A stretch of 64,000 bases of DNA from CAZUMJ01 sp964621605 (GTDB lineage Bacteria > Actinomycetota > Acidimicrobiia > Acidimicrobiales > Iamiaceae): assembly GCA_964621605.1 (NCBI GenBank), contig CAZUMJ010000010.1, positions 11,619 through 75,618 on the forward strand. The letters run 5' to 3'. Under the pieces are notes generated by a model, which worked only from the letters and a program-made list of their open reading frames with translations, was not told the DNA's origin and ran no database searches. The position numbers and the translations under genes are program-made. Shown piece after piece: positions 50,907 through 60,416 of the stretch; the stretch's first letter is position 1, and each line of letters opens with the position of its first letter.

Positions 50907-53900
50907 CGAGGGGGGACTCCTTCGGGGCGAGGGGCCGAGGTGAGCGTGAGAGAGGTGTGTCCGGCGCTGCCGGCTGACGTGCCGAGATACGAAGCCACGA
51001 CGTGCGGGTGGGCGAGGACCTCGTCGGGAGGTCCCTCGGTGATCCTGCGCCCTTGGTCGAGGGCGAGGAGCCGATCGGAGACGGCCGTGAGGAGGGCCAG
51101 GTCGTGGTCGATGACCAACACCGCCGCGCCGAGCTCGTCGCGGATGCGGGTGATGAGCGGTGCCAGTGCCTCGACCTCTCGCTGTGCAACCCCCGATGAC
51201 GGTTCGTCGAGCAGCACGACGTCGGGGCGGTGCGCGAGGACGCAAGCGAGGTCGACGAGGCGCCGTTGCCCGGTCGAGAGCTCACGGATGCGGCGGTCCT
51301 GCAACCACCCGAGACCGAGGAGCGCGAGGAGCTCCTCGGTGCGCGCGTGCACGCCGGCCTCGACGACCTGGCGCGCGGGGAGGCGGAACGCGGCGCTCAC
51401 TGGGTCGGCCCCACGAATCGAGTGGGCGAGGGCGACGGAGACCGTTTCGTGGACGGTGAGCGCACCGAAGAGGTGGGAGTCCTGGAAGGAGCGGCCCAGT
51501 CCGGCACGCGCCCGAGCCGCGGCGCCGTTGTGTGCGACGTGGCGGCCGTCGAGTTGCACATTGCCGCGCGCATCCGGGAGGAACCCGCTCACGACGTCGA
51601 ACAGGGTGGTCTTGCCGGCGCCGTTGGGCCCGACGATGCCGAGGATCTCCTGCGGTGCGACCTCGAAGCTGACCCTGTCGAGTGCGGCGACCCCGCCGAA
51701 GTGAATCGACGCGTCCTGGACGCACAATGCCGGCGTCGCGGCCTTTGTCGGCCCCGCGCCACGCTGCGCGCGCGACGGGGTGCCGGCGGAGTCCGAGGAA
51801 GCGCTCCGCAGGTCGACGTCCTGTTGTGCATCGAGGCCTCGGGCGGCTTCTTGGAGATAGACCGACCGGAGGAGGTCCGGGCGTTCGAGCAACTCGGCGG
51901 TCGGGCCTTCGAAGCGCACTTCGCCCTTCTCGAGGAAGAACGCCCGCTCTGCGCACGTGAGCGCCAGGGTGACCGATTGCTCCACGATGATGACCGTGGT
52001 ACCTGACGCGTGGATCTCACGGACCTTCGCGACGAGCTGATCGACCACGACCGGCGCGAGCCCCATCGACAGCTCATCGATGAGCAGCAAGCGGGGCCGA
52101 GTGATGAGCGACATCGCCAGGGCAAGGATCTGCTGCTGACCCCCGGACAGTGCGTGTGCGGCTTCAGGACCCCGCTGTGCGAGGACGGGGAAGAGGTCGC
52201 GCACCTCCTGCAGGCGAGCGGCGGCGTCGGCGGCGTCGTGGCGGAACATCCACGTGGCCATGCGCAGGTTCTCGTCGACTGTGAGGGACGGGAAGGTGCC
52301 CTGTCCGCCGGGCATCTGGCTGATGCCTCCCCGGGCGATCGACTCGGGCGAACGACCGACGATCTCGTCGCCTGCAAAGCGCACCGACCCCGATTCCATC
52401 GCCTGGATCCCACAGATCGCACGCAGCAGGGTGGACTTGCCGGCGCCGTTCGTACCGAGCAGCGCGACGATCTCGCCCTCGTGGACATCGAGGTCGATGC
52501 CGTCGAGCACGGTCGCCCCGTCGAACGCCACTTCGACTCCCCGCAGCGAGAGCAGCGCCGGTGCCGGTGTCTCTCCAGCCGGCATGACCCGCGTCGAGCG
52601 AGATGGGCCGCGTGGCGCTGCGCCGGCGCCGTGGTCGCGCATGTCTGCGGTCGAGTCGTCGAGTTGCGCAGGGTCGCCGAACACGTCGCGGGCACCACCT
52701 ACCCGCCGGAGGAACGCGTCCCTGACCCGGTAGACGAGGCCACCGAAGCCGCCGGGGAGGAACAACAGGACCACGAGCACCCCGACCGCGGTGGGGAGCA
52801 ACTGCCAGTAGCCGGTGAGCAGCCACCGGGCGCCGTCGAGGTACAGCGCGCCGAGGATGCCGCCGATGACGCTGCCGACGCCCCCGACCACCGCCGCGGT
52901 GAACACCGTCAGGCTCTCGGTCGGGGCGTACGCGGACGGGTCGAAGCCGTTGTTGGCGTAGGCCAGGAGGGCGCCGCCGACCCCGGCGAGGAAGCCGGAG
53001 ATGGCGTACGCGGTGAGCTTCGCTCCGACCGGTGAGACTCCGAAGCTGGCCGCGGCCTGGTCACCGTCTCGTACCGCGCGCAACGAGCGACCGAGGTGAC
53101 TGCGGTGGATGCCACGCAGGCCGAGCAGACAGAGCGCGAGCACGACCAACGCGCACTCGTACATGGCGGTTGTTCCGGTGAGGCGCCACAGACCGAAGAT
53201 GGGTCGCCGCTCGATGCGATCGGTGCGAAGCCACGTCTGCTGGTTCGAGTTGAGGAAGTAGCCGGTGGCCGCAAGTGCGAACGCGAGCGTGGTCGCGGCG
53301 GGGAGGAGGCCACGGAACCGCAGCGATGGGAGCCCCACGACAAGGGCAACGACTGCGGCAGCGACGCCCGCCGTGGGCAAGATGAGGCTGAGGTCCCACT
53401 GCCACGTGAGCGTGGCAACCGCGGCGAACGCGGCGCCCACGCCGGCGAAGCCCATCTGGCCGAGGGTGATCTCACCCGCCCAACCGGTGAGGACGACGAC
53501 GGACACGACGACGAGCGAGATGGCGACGAGGTTGGTGGCGGCGAACGTGCGGCTCTCGTTCAGCAGGAGCGGAAGGGTGGCCGCAACGACCGCGCAGAGC
53601 GCGAGGAGGGCCACGGTCGTGGCGCGCAGGGCAGGGTGGCTGCGTAGTCGCAGCGGAACGGGTAGGGGTTCGACGCTCGCTTGCCAGGTGGATGTCTCGA
53701 CGCTGCCGGGTCGGTTGCGGCGTCCGCGCCGCACGAGCATCGCGACGAGCACCAAGACGCCGAGGACCGCATAGAAGAACGTCGGGCGCGTCGGGTTGTT
53801 CCAGGCGACCGCCTTCTCGATGACGCCGAGCGCGACGGCTGATCCGAGGATGGCGCGCAGGTCGTCGAAGCCGCCGAGCGCGAGGGCGGCCAAGGCGGTG

Positions 53901-54751
53901 ACCAGGGTGACGATCCCGACGGTGGCGTTGAGCGGGAAGCCGAGGATCGCGCCCCGGAAGAACACCCCGAGGAACGACAGCACGCTGGCTGTGGTCCACA
54001 CGACGAGTTCCATGCGGGCGACGGGGATCCCGAGCATCGAGGCGCGGTCCGAGCGATCGGCTGCGGCGCGGATCGCCGTGCCCGTCGCGCTCCGCTGGAG
54101 GAACACGACCACGGCCGTCACGCACAGGATCGACACGAGCGCAGCAACGAGGTCGTCGGCGTGGAAGACCTGACCGCCGATCGTCGTGCTGAAGCGCCAG
54201 GGGAACTGGTAGTCGGTGCCGCCACCCTCGGCGACCAGCACGTTGACTCCCCACAGTCGGGGGACGAGCAGCGCAGCGACCACGAAGAACTGCGAGATGC
54301 CGATCGTGGCGACGGTCAGGATGAGGCGTGGCGCGGTGCGAAACCGCCTGATGACGACGAGCTCGGCGAGTGCGCCGACGACGACCGATGCGAGCAACCC
54401 GGCGGCGAGTCCGACGAAGTAGTTGGCGCCCGACAGGATGATGATGCCCACGCCCAGCGCAGCGGGGAAGGTGCCGAGGTCGGCTTGGGCGAAGTTGAGG
54501 ACTCGGTTGGCGCGCCACACGAGCGCCACCCCGAGGGCCACGAGCATGTCGAGCAGGCCGAGCACGATGCCCTGGAGCCATGCCCCAGCGGGGATGGGGA
54601 AGAGCAGCGGTTGGAGCGCGAACAGCACCAGTGCGGGGATGGCAAACCGCACGGGCCGGATGGTCTGGCTGATCCGTTCCCGTGTCTGGCGGGCGGTGGG
54701 GGGAGCAGACGGTGCTGGGCTCGGTGAGGTGTCCGGCGTCACGTCGGGCAC
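50903..54751 (-). CDS. Four-part Liv-type ABC transporter in one polypeptide (two permeases + two ATPases)
   Basis: The protein has 1282 residues. Residues ~30-345 are a LivH-type permease (ANRVLNFAQADLGTFPAALG; GIPVARMELVVW). Residues ~385-690 are a LivM-type permease (TGWAGEITLGQMGFAGVGAAF; GVSPVGAKLTAYAISGFLAG). Residues ~725-950 are an ATPase (Walker A GTNGAGKSTLL ~764, signature LSGGQQQILALAM, Walker B LLLIDELSMGL), most like LivF. Residues ~985-1255 are a second ATPase (GPNGAGKTTLFDVVSGF ~1039, signature LSTGQRRLVDLA, LLDEPSSG), most like LivG. Usually these are two to four separate genes. The single protein could carry a complete heterodimeric core. It is coupled (ATGA) to the substrate-binding protein. 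Branched-chain amino acids or a related amide are plausible substrates. Confidence 0.93.
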   Translation of the reverse strand: MPDVTPDTSPSPAPSAPPTARQTRERISQTIRPVRFAIPALVLFALQPLLFPIPAGAWLQGIVLGLLDMLVALGVALVWRANRVLNFAQADLGTFPAALGVGIIILSGANYFVGLAAGLLASVVVGALAELVVIRRFRTAPRLILTVATIGISQFFVVAALLVPRLWGVNVLVAEGGGTDYQFPWRFSTTIGGQVFHADDLVAALVSILCVTAVVVFLQRSATGTAIRAAADRSDRASMLGIPVARMELVVWTTASVLSFLGVFFRGAILGFPLNATVGIVTLVTALAALALGGFDDLRAILGSAVALGVIEKAVAWNNPTRPTFFYAVLGVLVLVAMLVRRGRRNRPGSVETSTWQASVEPLPVPLRLRSHPALRATTVALLALCAVVAATLPLLLNESRTFAATNLVAISLVVVSVVVLTGWAGEITLGQMGFAGVGAAFAAVATLTWQWDLSLILPTAGVAAAVVALVVGLPSLRFRGLLPAATTLAFALAATGYFLNSNQQTWLRTDRIERRPIFGLWRLTGTTAMYECALVVLALCLLGLRGIHRSHLGRSLRAVRDGDQAAASFGVSPVGAKLTAYAISGFLAGVGGALLAYANNGFDPSAYAPTESLTVFTAAVVGGVGSVIGGILGALYLDGARWLLTGYWQLLPTAVGVLVVLLFLPGGFGGLVYRVRDAFLRRVGGARDVFGDPAQLDDSTADMRDHGAGAAPRGPSRSTRVMPAGETPAPALLSLRGVEVAFDGATVLDGIDLDVHEGEIVALLGTNGAGKSTLLRAICGIQAMESGSVRFAGDEIVGRSPESIARGGISQMPGGQGTFPSLTVDENLRMATWMFRHDAADAAARLQEVRDLFPVLAQRGPEAAHALSGGQQQILALAMSLITRPRLLLIDELSMGLAPVVVDQLVAKVREIHASGTTVIIVEQSVTLALTCAERAFFLEKGEVRFEGPTAELLERPDLLRSVYLQEAARGLDAQQDVDLRSASSDSAGTPSRAQRGAGPTKAATPALCVQDASIHFGGVAALDRVSFEVAPQEILGIVGPNGAGKTTLFDVVSGFLPDARGNVQLDGRHVAHNGAAARARAGLGRSFQDSHLFGALTVHETVSVALAHSIRGADPVSAAFRLPARQVVEAGVHARTEELLALLGLGWLQDRRIRELSTGQRRLVDLACVLAHRPDVVLLDEPSSGVAQREVEALAPLITRIRDELGAAVLVIDHDLALLTAVSDRLLALDQGRRITEGPPDEVLAHPHVVASYLGTSAGSAGHTSLTLTSAPRPEGVPPR

Positions 54752-54856
54752 CCTACGTCACGATGGCTACCGCAAGTAGGCAAAAGTTCTGACGTCGAGA
54801 CGGCCTCAATCTGGCCGCGTCACGCGCTGGTGTCACGGAGCTCGGAGCGGCCCCTC

Positions 54857-55516
54857 TCAGAACAGCCGCAGCTCGTTCGACTCGATGCCGCGCAGCTCGT
54901 CGTAGTCGACCTCGACGCACGCGATGTCGCGGTCCGTGGCGAGGACCTTCGCCTGCGGTTTGATCTGCTGGGCCACGAACATGCCGCGCACCGGGCGCAG
55001 CATCGGGTCGCGGTTGAGGAACTCGAGGTAGCGAGTCAGTTGTTCGACCCCGTCGATCTCGCCTCGTCGTTTCACCTCGATCGCCACGGTCGTGCCGTCA
55101 TCGGCCTTGCAGAGCAGGTCGACGGGCCCGATGTCGGTCGGGTACTCCCGTCGGACGAGCCGCAGACCTGGTGCCATCGCGTCGCAGTTGGCGGCGAGCA
55201 GCTCCTGCAGGTGCGCCTCGACGCCGTCCTTCTGTAGGCCGGGGTCGATGCCCATCTCCCACGAGGAGTCGCCGAGGACCTCTTCGAGCTCGATGACGAG
55301 TTGCTCGCCCTTGGGGTTCGTGACCGTCCACCGCCCCGGCTCTTCGAGCAGACGGTTGGGAGCGGTCATCCAGTTGAGGGGCTTGTAGGCGCCGCCATCC
55401 GCGTGCACGGCCACGCAGCCGTCGGCTTTCACCATGAGCAGGCGGATCGCGCTCGGGAGGTGGGCGGTCAGGCGACCGACGTAGTTGACAGAGCAGCGGG
55501 CGACGACGAGGCGCAT
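54857..55516 (-). CDS. nucS: Mismatch-specific endonuclease NucS
   Basis: The protein has 219 residues, standard for actinobacterial NucS. The N-terminal domain (MRLVVARCSVNYVGRLTAHL) is followed by the RecB-like nuclease core: GPVDLLCKADDGTTVAIEVKRRGEIDGVEQLTRYLEFL (~130-167), with Asp, Glu and Lys catalytic residues. The C-terminus ends NELRLF, resembling a sliding-clamp binding motif. NucS replaces MutS/MutL in actinobacterial mismatch repair by cutting both strands at a mismatch. It sits 12 bases downstream of the AarF kinase gene on the same strand. Confidence 0.95.
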   Translation of the reverse strand: MRLVVARCSVNYVGRLTAHLPSAIRLLMVKADGCVAVHADGGAYKPLNWMTAPNRLLEEPGRWTVTNPKGEQLVIELEEVLGDSSWEMGIDPGLQKDGVEAHLQELLAANCDAMAPGLRLVRREYPTDIGPVDLLCKADDGTTVAIEVKRRGEIDGVEQLTRYLEFLNRDPMLRPVRGMFVAQQIKPQAKVLATDRDIACVEVDYDELRGIESNELRLF

Positions 55517-55528
55517 GGGCGCCTGATC

Positions 55529-57223
55529 CTACGAGTCGGGGTCGACCTCCACGCGCCCCTTGCCCCGGCGGGCTCGGCGACTGCGGGGCCCCGCGAGGAG
55601 TCCGCTGCGTGCCTGACGGCGTTCGCCTGTGCCCATCTTCGTGCGCATCGTGCCGCGTCGTTCCTGCAGCTCGCGGTAGGTGAGCGACTCGGTCTGCGCG
55701 GGGTCGACGCCGTAGCTGGCCTTGATGCCGGTGAGGTCCATCGCCCACGCATCCTCGGCGACGCCGACGTCGGCGGCGATGCGGGCACCGTGGTGCTCGG
55801 CGAAGTACGTCGTGATCGACGCCAGCTCTGCGAAGAGGTCGAGGTCGGGGGCCAGTGTCGCGATGGCGCCGTCAAGGAACACCATGTTCTTCACGAACAA
55901 CATGAGGTCCTTGGGGAGTCGCGCACCGATGCCGAGAAGCCCCTTGACGACGCGCTGGATCTCGTTCGTGAGCTGCTCCGGGGTGAACGTGGTGATGTCG
56001 ACGGCCGGTTGGTCGAGCCCGAGCATCTCGGTGACCTCGTCGAGGTCGGCGTCGGCGGGGAGCGCCCCGAGGTCGCGGAGCGCGCCGAGCTGCCCGCGTA
56101 GGTCGTTCGCTGTGGCCGACATGACGAGGCGCAAGAAGGCGAGGCGGCGACGGTCGTCGAGGCGACCGATGATGCCGAAGTCGAGCAACGCCGTACGGCC
56201 GTCGTCGAGGACGAGCAGGTTGCCCGCGTGCAGGTCACCGTGGAAGATCCCCTGCAGCATGCAGCCTTCGAGGAAGCCGATCATGCCGGTGCGGATGATG
56301 TTGTGCGTGTCGATGCCCGCCGAGCGGATGGTGTCGGCGTCGCCGAACGCATAGCCGTCGAGGCGTTCCATGACGAGCATCCGTGGCGTCACCAGTACGG
56401 GATGCGGACGAGGGACGACGTACCCGCGTTGGCCGAGCTCGACGAAGGCGCGGGCCACGTCGAGCATGTTCTCGGCCTCGAGGCGGAAGTCGAGCTCTTC
56501 GACGATCGTTTCCGCGAAGAGGTCGACGAGGGCCGGAGGGTTCGCGAGCGCAGCGACGGGAATGCGACCCACCAGTAGTGGCGCCAGCCATGCCATCACT
56601 CGCAGGTCACGGTGCACGCGCGTGGCAACGGTCGGTCGCTGCACCTTCACGACGACCCGCTCGCCGGAGCGCAGCGTGGCTGCATGCACTTGGGCGATCG
56701 ACGCGGCCGCGATGGGAGTGGGGTCGAAGTCGCGGAAGGTGATCTCGAGGGGGCATCCCAGTTCGGACTCGACCACCGCGCGCACCACGTCGAATGGCTC
56801 CGGGGGGACCTGGTCGCGGCATCGACGGAACTCGGCCACGAGCGGCTCGGGAAAGATGCCTTCGCCAGAGGAGATGATCTGACCCAGCTTGATGTAGGTG
56901 GGCCCCAGGGCTTCGGCGGCGAGTCGCAGGCGGCGCGAGATGCCGGCCATGGATGCGTCACCGCCGAGGCGCCGTTCGTGGAGCTGCCAGCCGACGAGCG
57001 CGCCGCCGAGGCGGGCGGTGACGCGACCGAAGCGTCGCAGGGGTGGGATGGCGCTGCGCGTGGTGAGTGCCGGTGCCTGGGCGGCGACCGCGCGGCGCCT
57101 GGCTTTGAGGTCGCGGCGCCACGTGAGGAGGTCGGGGTTGTCGAGCGACCAGAGGCCGGTGTCGCTGAACGCGCCCCAGGTGCGGTCGTCGAGCGCGACG
57201 GGCGGTGGTTGTGATGCGGGCAT
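55529..57223 (-). CDS. AarF/UbiB-type (ABC1) atypical kinase
   Basis: The protein has 564 residues, starting at the ATG at 57223. The ABC1 hallmarks are LGPTYIKLGQIISSGEGIFP (the KxGQ motif, ~105-125), the Ala-rich nucleotide loop PIAAASIAQVHAATL (~168-182), VVVKVQRP, EELDFRLEAENM (~234), GIFHGDLHAGNLLV (~322-335) and LLDFGIIGRL. UbiB-like kinases are membrane-associated and act in isoprenoid quinone or lipid metabolism. Actinobacterial members of this type lie next to nucS in several genomes, but the substrate is unknown. A basic tail ends the protein. Confidence 0.92.
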   Translation of the reverse strand: MPASQPPPVALDDRTWGAFSDTGLWSLDNPDLLTWRRDLKARRRAVAAQAPALTTRSAIPPLRRFGRVTARLGGALVGWQLHERRLGGDASMAGISRRLRLAAEALGPTYIKLGQIISSGEGIFPEPLVAEFRRCRDQVPPEPFDVVRAVVESELGCPLEITFRDFDPTPIAAASIAQVHAATLRSGERVVVKVQRPTVATRVHRDLRVMAWLAPLLVGRIPVAALANPPALVDLFAETIVEELDFRLEAENMLDVARAFVELGQRGYVVPRPHPVLVTPRMLVMERLDGYAFGDADTIRSAGIDTHNIIRTGMIGFLEGCMLQGIFHGDLHAGNLLVLDDGRTALLDFGIIGRLDDRRRLAFLRLVMSATANDLRGQLGALRDLGALPADADLDEVTEMLGLDQPAVDITTFTPEQLTNEIQRVVKGLLGIGARLPKDLMLFVKNMVFLDGAIATLAPDLDLFAELASITTYFAEHHGARIAADVGVAEDAWAMDLTGIKASYGVDPAQTESLTYRELQERRGTMRTKMGTGERRQARSGLLAGPRSRRARRGKGRVEVDPDS

Positions 57224-57307
57224 GCGTGCTCAGTCTGGCAGCGTGATGGGCGTCACGTCACAGCGGCCGGCGGGTGCTGAGCTGGGCTCGCCGGCGAGTC
57301 GACGCTG

Positions 57308-58108
57308 TCAGGCTCGCAGCGCGGCGACCGCTCGAAGCGTCGCGTCGGCGAACTGGGGGCGGCACACCAGCAGGTCGGGCATGCGTGGGGTGTCGTTGTT
57401 GTAGGTGAGGGGCGCACCGTCGAGTCGGCTCGTGTGCAGCCCGGCGGCTCGGGCCACTCCGATGGGTGCCGCGGAATCCCATTCGTACTGCCCCGCGTCG
57501 TGCACGTAGATGTCGTTCGCTCCGAGCACGATCGACATGGCCTTTGCTCCGGCGGAGCCCATCTGCGTGACGGTGCCACCCAGCGTCGCGGCGAGCTCGT
57601 CGACCCACGGCGGTCGTCGGCTCCGGCTCACGACGATGCGAGGACGATCCGGCCCAGGGGGGAGCTCAGCCGGTGCCGGGCTCATCGTGAGGAGCAGGCG
57701 TTGCGCCGGCAGGGCCACTGCAGCGGCAGCCGGTTGGTGGTCGATCACGAGGGCGACGTGCACGGCCCAGTCGCCGCGGTTGGGGTTGCCGTACTCGCGC
57801 GTGCCGTCGAGCGGGTCGACGATCCACACGCGCGGCGCAGCGAGCCGCGCCGGGTCGGCGGGGCCCCGCGCGCCGGGTGATTCCTCCGAGAGGATCGCGT
57901 CGCCTGGCACTTCGGCACGAAGCTCGCGCAGCAGCAGCGTGTGCGCCTCTCGATCGCCGGTGTCGCACAGCTCGTCGGCCTCGACGCCTTGGGCCACCAG
58001 ACGCTCGCGCACCTCCACGAGCAGGCGGGCGGTGGCGTGGGCCAGGTGCGCCGCAAGGCGATGGTCGTCGTCGGGGGCGGGTGGCGTCGTGACTGGGTCC
58101 GGCGGCAT
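57308..58108 (-). CDS. cysQ: 3'(2'),5'-bisphosphate nucleotidase CysQ-like
   Basis: The protein has 266 residues from the ATG at 58108; an in-frame start at 58147 would overlap the regulatory region. The inositol-monophosphatase-fold metal sites are present: ILSEES (~69), VWIVDPLDGTREYGN (~93-107) and YVHDAGQYEWDSAAPIGVARAAGL (~198-221). CysQ removes 3'-phosphoadenosine 5'-phosphate (PAP) left over from sulfate assimilation or recycles PAPS. It is divergent from cysD, with 104 bases between starts, which supports this assignment over a plain inositol phosphatase. Confidence 0.9.
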   Translation of the reverse strand: MPPDPVTTPPAPDDDHRLAAHLAHATARLLVEVRERLVAQGVEADELCDTGDREAHTLLLRELRAEVPGDAILSEESPGARGPADPARLAAPRVWIVDPLDGTREYGNPNRGDWAVHVALVIDHQPAAAAVALPAQRLLLTMSPAPAELPPGPDRPRIVVSRSRRPPWVDELAATLGGTVTQMGSAGAKAMSIVLGANDIYVHDAGQYEWDSAAPIGVARAAGLHTSRLDGAPLTYNNDTPRMPDLLVCRPQFADATLRAVAALRA

Positions 58109-58141
58109 CTGTCCATTCTGGCCCGTGTGACGACGACCGGG

Positions 58142-58171
58142 TTGCAATACCCGACTAATCCGATCAACAAT
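58142..58171 (+). promoter_or_regulatory. Candidate promoter of the cysDNC operon
   Basis: A TTGCAA (-35-like, 58142-58147), 18 bases, and AACAAT (-10-like, 58166-58171) stand out in an AT-rich island. Each box matches four of six consensus bases. The cysD ATG follows at 58213. This is sequence evidence only. Confidence 0.4.
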
Positions 58172-58177
58172 ATCGGA
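58159..58177. promoter_or_regulatory. Inverted repeat overlapping the cysD promoter (possible operator)
   Basis: TCCGAT (58159-58164) and ATCGGA (58172-58177) are exact complements with a 7-base spacer, overlapping the candidate -10 element. They are preceded by ATACCCGACTAA. An Rrf2- or similar sulfur-responsive repressor site between the divergent cysQ and cysD genes is plausible but unproven. Confidence 0.4.
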
Positions 58178-58212
58178 GTTGCTCCTGCTCGCTCCTGCGA
58201 AGGTCGGTCCCC

Positions 58213-59151
58213 ATGTCGCTCGCCACGCTCGACCAGCCCACGGCTCATCCCTCCACCCTCACGCACCTCGAAGCGCTCGAGGCCGAGGCGATGTACATCT
58301 TCCGTGAGGTGGCGGCAACCTTCGAACGCCCCGCGCTGCTGTTCTCAGGAGGCAAGGACTCGGTGGTCATGGCCCACCTGGCGCGCAAAGCCTTCTGGCC
58401 GTGCCCGGTGCCGTTCCCGCTCGTGCACGTCGACACCGGCCACAACTTCGACGAGGTCATCGCCTTCCGCGACCACCTCGTCACCGAGCTCGGCGTCCGA
58501 CTCGTCGTCGGCTCGGTGCAGGAGTCGATCGACGCGGGGCGCGTCGTCGAGGAGCGCGGCCCTCGCGCCTCGCGCAACCGCCTGCAGACGGTCACGCTGC
58601 TCGACACCATCGAGGAGCACCGCTTCGACGCCCTCTTCGGTGGCGCTCGACGCGACGAAGAGAAGGCCCGGGCGAAGGAGCGCGTCTTCTCGTTCCGCGA
58701 CGAGTTCGGCCAATGGGACCCGAAGAACCAGCGCCCCGAGCTGTGGAACCTCTACAACGGGCGGCACCGCGCAGGTGAGCACATCCGGGTCTTCCCGATC
58801 AGCAACTGGACTGAGCTCGACATCTGGCGCTACATCGCCGAGAAGGGCATCGAGCTGCCGTCGATCTATTACGCCCACGAGCGCGACGTGTTCGAGCGTG
58901 ACGGCATGCTGCTCGCGGTCACCCCGTACGTGACGGTGGCGCCGACCGAGGTGCCGTTCCGCGAGACGGTGCGCTACCGCACGGTGGGCGACGCCAGCTG
59001 CACCGGCGCGGTCCGCTCCACCGCGACCGACCCGAAGGCCGTCATCGCCGAGGTCGCCGCGAGCCGTCTCACCGAGCGGGGGGCGACCCGAGCCGACGAC
59101 CGGGTGTCGGAAGCCGCGATGGAGGACCGCAAGCGGGAGGGCTACTTCTGA
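58213..59151 (+). CDS. cysD: Sulfate adenylyltransferase small subunit CysD
   Basis: The protein has 312 residues. The PP-loop LLFSGGKDSVVMAHLARKAF lies at ~37-56. The region VHVDTGHNFDEVIAFRD follows at ~74, RRDEEKARAKERVFSFRD at ~142-160 and LWNLYNGRHRAGEHIRVFPISNWTELDIWRY at ~176. With CysN it makes adenylyl sulfate (APS) from ATP and sulfate, driven by GTP hydrolysis. The stop overlaps the cysN ATG by one base. The C-terminus EDRKREGYF is the family's conserved ending. Confidence 0.97.
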   Translation: MSLATLDQPTAHPSTLTHLEALEAEAMYIFREVAATFERPALLFSGGKDSVVMAHLARKAFWPCPVPFPLVHVDTGHNFDEVIAFRDHLVTELGVRLVVGSVQESIDAGRVVEERGPRASRNRLQTVTLLDTIEEHRFDALFGGARRDEEKARAKERVFSFRDEFGQWDPKNQRPELWNLYNGRHRAGEHIRVFPISNWTELDIWRYIAEKGIELPSIYYAHERDVFERDGMLLAVTPYVTVAPTEVPFRETVRYRTVGDASCTGAVRSTATDPKAVIAEVAASRLTERGATRADDRVSEAAMEDRKREGYF

Positions 59152-60416
59152 TGGAGCTCCTGCGTTTCGCCACGGCCGGCAGCGTCGACGACGGCAAGTC
59201 CACGCTCATCGGGCGGCTCCTCTACGACTCCAAGTCGATCTTCTCCGATCAGCTCGAAGCGGTCGAGCGCACCAGCGCGCAGCGCGGCGACGAGCAGGCA
59301 GACCTGGCGCTGCTCACCGACGGTCTGCGGGCCGAGCGCGAGCAGGGCATCACCATCGATGTCGCCTACCGCTACTTCTCCACGCCGGCACGCAGCTTCA
59401 TCATCGCCGACACCCCCGGGCACCTGCAGTACACGCGCAACATGGTCACGGGGGCGTCCACCGCAGACGTGGCACTCGTGCTGGTGGATGCCCGCAAGGG
59501 GCTCGTGGAGCAGTCACGCCGCCATGCCTTCCTGGCGGTGCTGCTCGGCATCCGCCACCTCGTGCTGTGCGTCAACAAGATGGACCTCGTCGACTTCGAC
59601 GAGGCCACCTTCGATGCGATCCGAGACGAGTTCACGGCATTTGTCGGAGGGCTCGGCGACACCGAGGTGACCGCCATCCCCCTGTCGGCCCTGCACGGCG
59701 ACAACGTCGTGGAGCGCTCCGACCGAGCCAGCTGGTACGAGGGGCCGGCGCTGCTGGAGCACCTCGAGACCGTCGAGCTCGCCCCGGTCGAAGCCGAGAC
59801 GGGCATGCGCTTCCCGGTGCAGTACGTGCTGCGGCCACGCGCCGAGGAGTGGCACGACTACCGCGGCTATGCGGGGAGCGTCGCCGGTGGGGTGCTGCGG
59901 CCCGGTGACGAGGTCGTCGTGCTGCCGTCGGGTCTGCGCACCACCGTTGCTGCCATCGACACGGAAGAAGGCGAGCTGCGCGAAGCCGCGGGGCGCGCCG
60001 TCGCCGTGCGCCTCGCCGACGACGTCGACGTGTCGCGGGGTGATCTGCTCGCCGCGGCCCACGATGCGCCGGTGGCGGCGCGCGAACTGGTGGCGACGGT
60101 GTGCTGGTTCAGTGAGCGCGCGTCGCTGGCCCCCCGCAACCGGTACCTCCTCCAGCACACGAGCCGGTTGGTGAAGGCACAGGTCGCGGAGCTCGTGCAC
60201 CGCCTCGACGTGAACACCCTCGCCGAAGACGTTGACGCGGTCGAGCTCGCCTTGAACGACATCGGCGTGGTCCGGCTGCGCACGACGCAGCCGCTGTTCG
60301 CAGACCCCTACGCGCGCAACCGTGCGACGGGCAGCTTCGTGCTCATCGACGAGGCGACGAACGACACCGTCGCGGCGGGCATGGTGCGCGAGGTCGTGGC
60401 GGACAGCGCCGCGTGA
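59151..60416 (+). CDS. cysN: Sulfate adenylyltransferase GTPase subunit CysN
   Basis: The protein has 421 residues. It is an EF-Tu-like GTPase: G1 is AGSVDDGKSTLIGRLL (~8-23), G2/effector REQGITIDVAYRYFST (~64-79), G3 DTPGHLQ (~85-91) and G4 NKMD (~141). Beta-barrel domains 2 and 3 follow. It hydrolyses GTP to drive CysD-catalysed APS formation. It lacks a C-terminal fused kinase: here APS kinase is a separate gene that overlaps its stop (GTGA). Confidence 0.97.
   Translation: MELLRFATAGSVDDGKSTLIGRLLYDSKSIFSDQLEAVERTSAQRGDEQADLALLTDGLRAEREQGITIDVAYRYFSTPARSFIIADTPGHLQYTRNMVTGASTADVALVLVDARKGLVEQSRRHAFLAVLLGIRHLVLCVNKMDLVDFDEATFDAIRDEFTAFVGGLGDTEVTAIPLSALHGDNVVERSDRASWYEGPALLEHLETVELAPVEAETGMRFPVQYVLRPRAEEWHDYRGYAGSVAGGVLRPGDEVVVLPSGLRTTVAAIDTEEGELREAAGRAVAVRLADDVDVSRGDLLAAAHDAPVAARELVATVCWFSERASLAPRNRYLLQHTSRLVKAQVAELVHRLDVNTLAEDVDAVELALNDIGVVRLRTTQPLFADPYARNRATGSFVLIDEATNDTVAAGMVREVVADSAA

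Noticed and set aside
49662..51704. A 680-residue plus-strand frame opposite the ABC transporter genes
   Set aside because: It spans two real minus-strand genes and their ATGA junction and has compositional shadow character.
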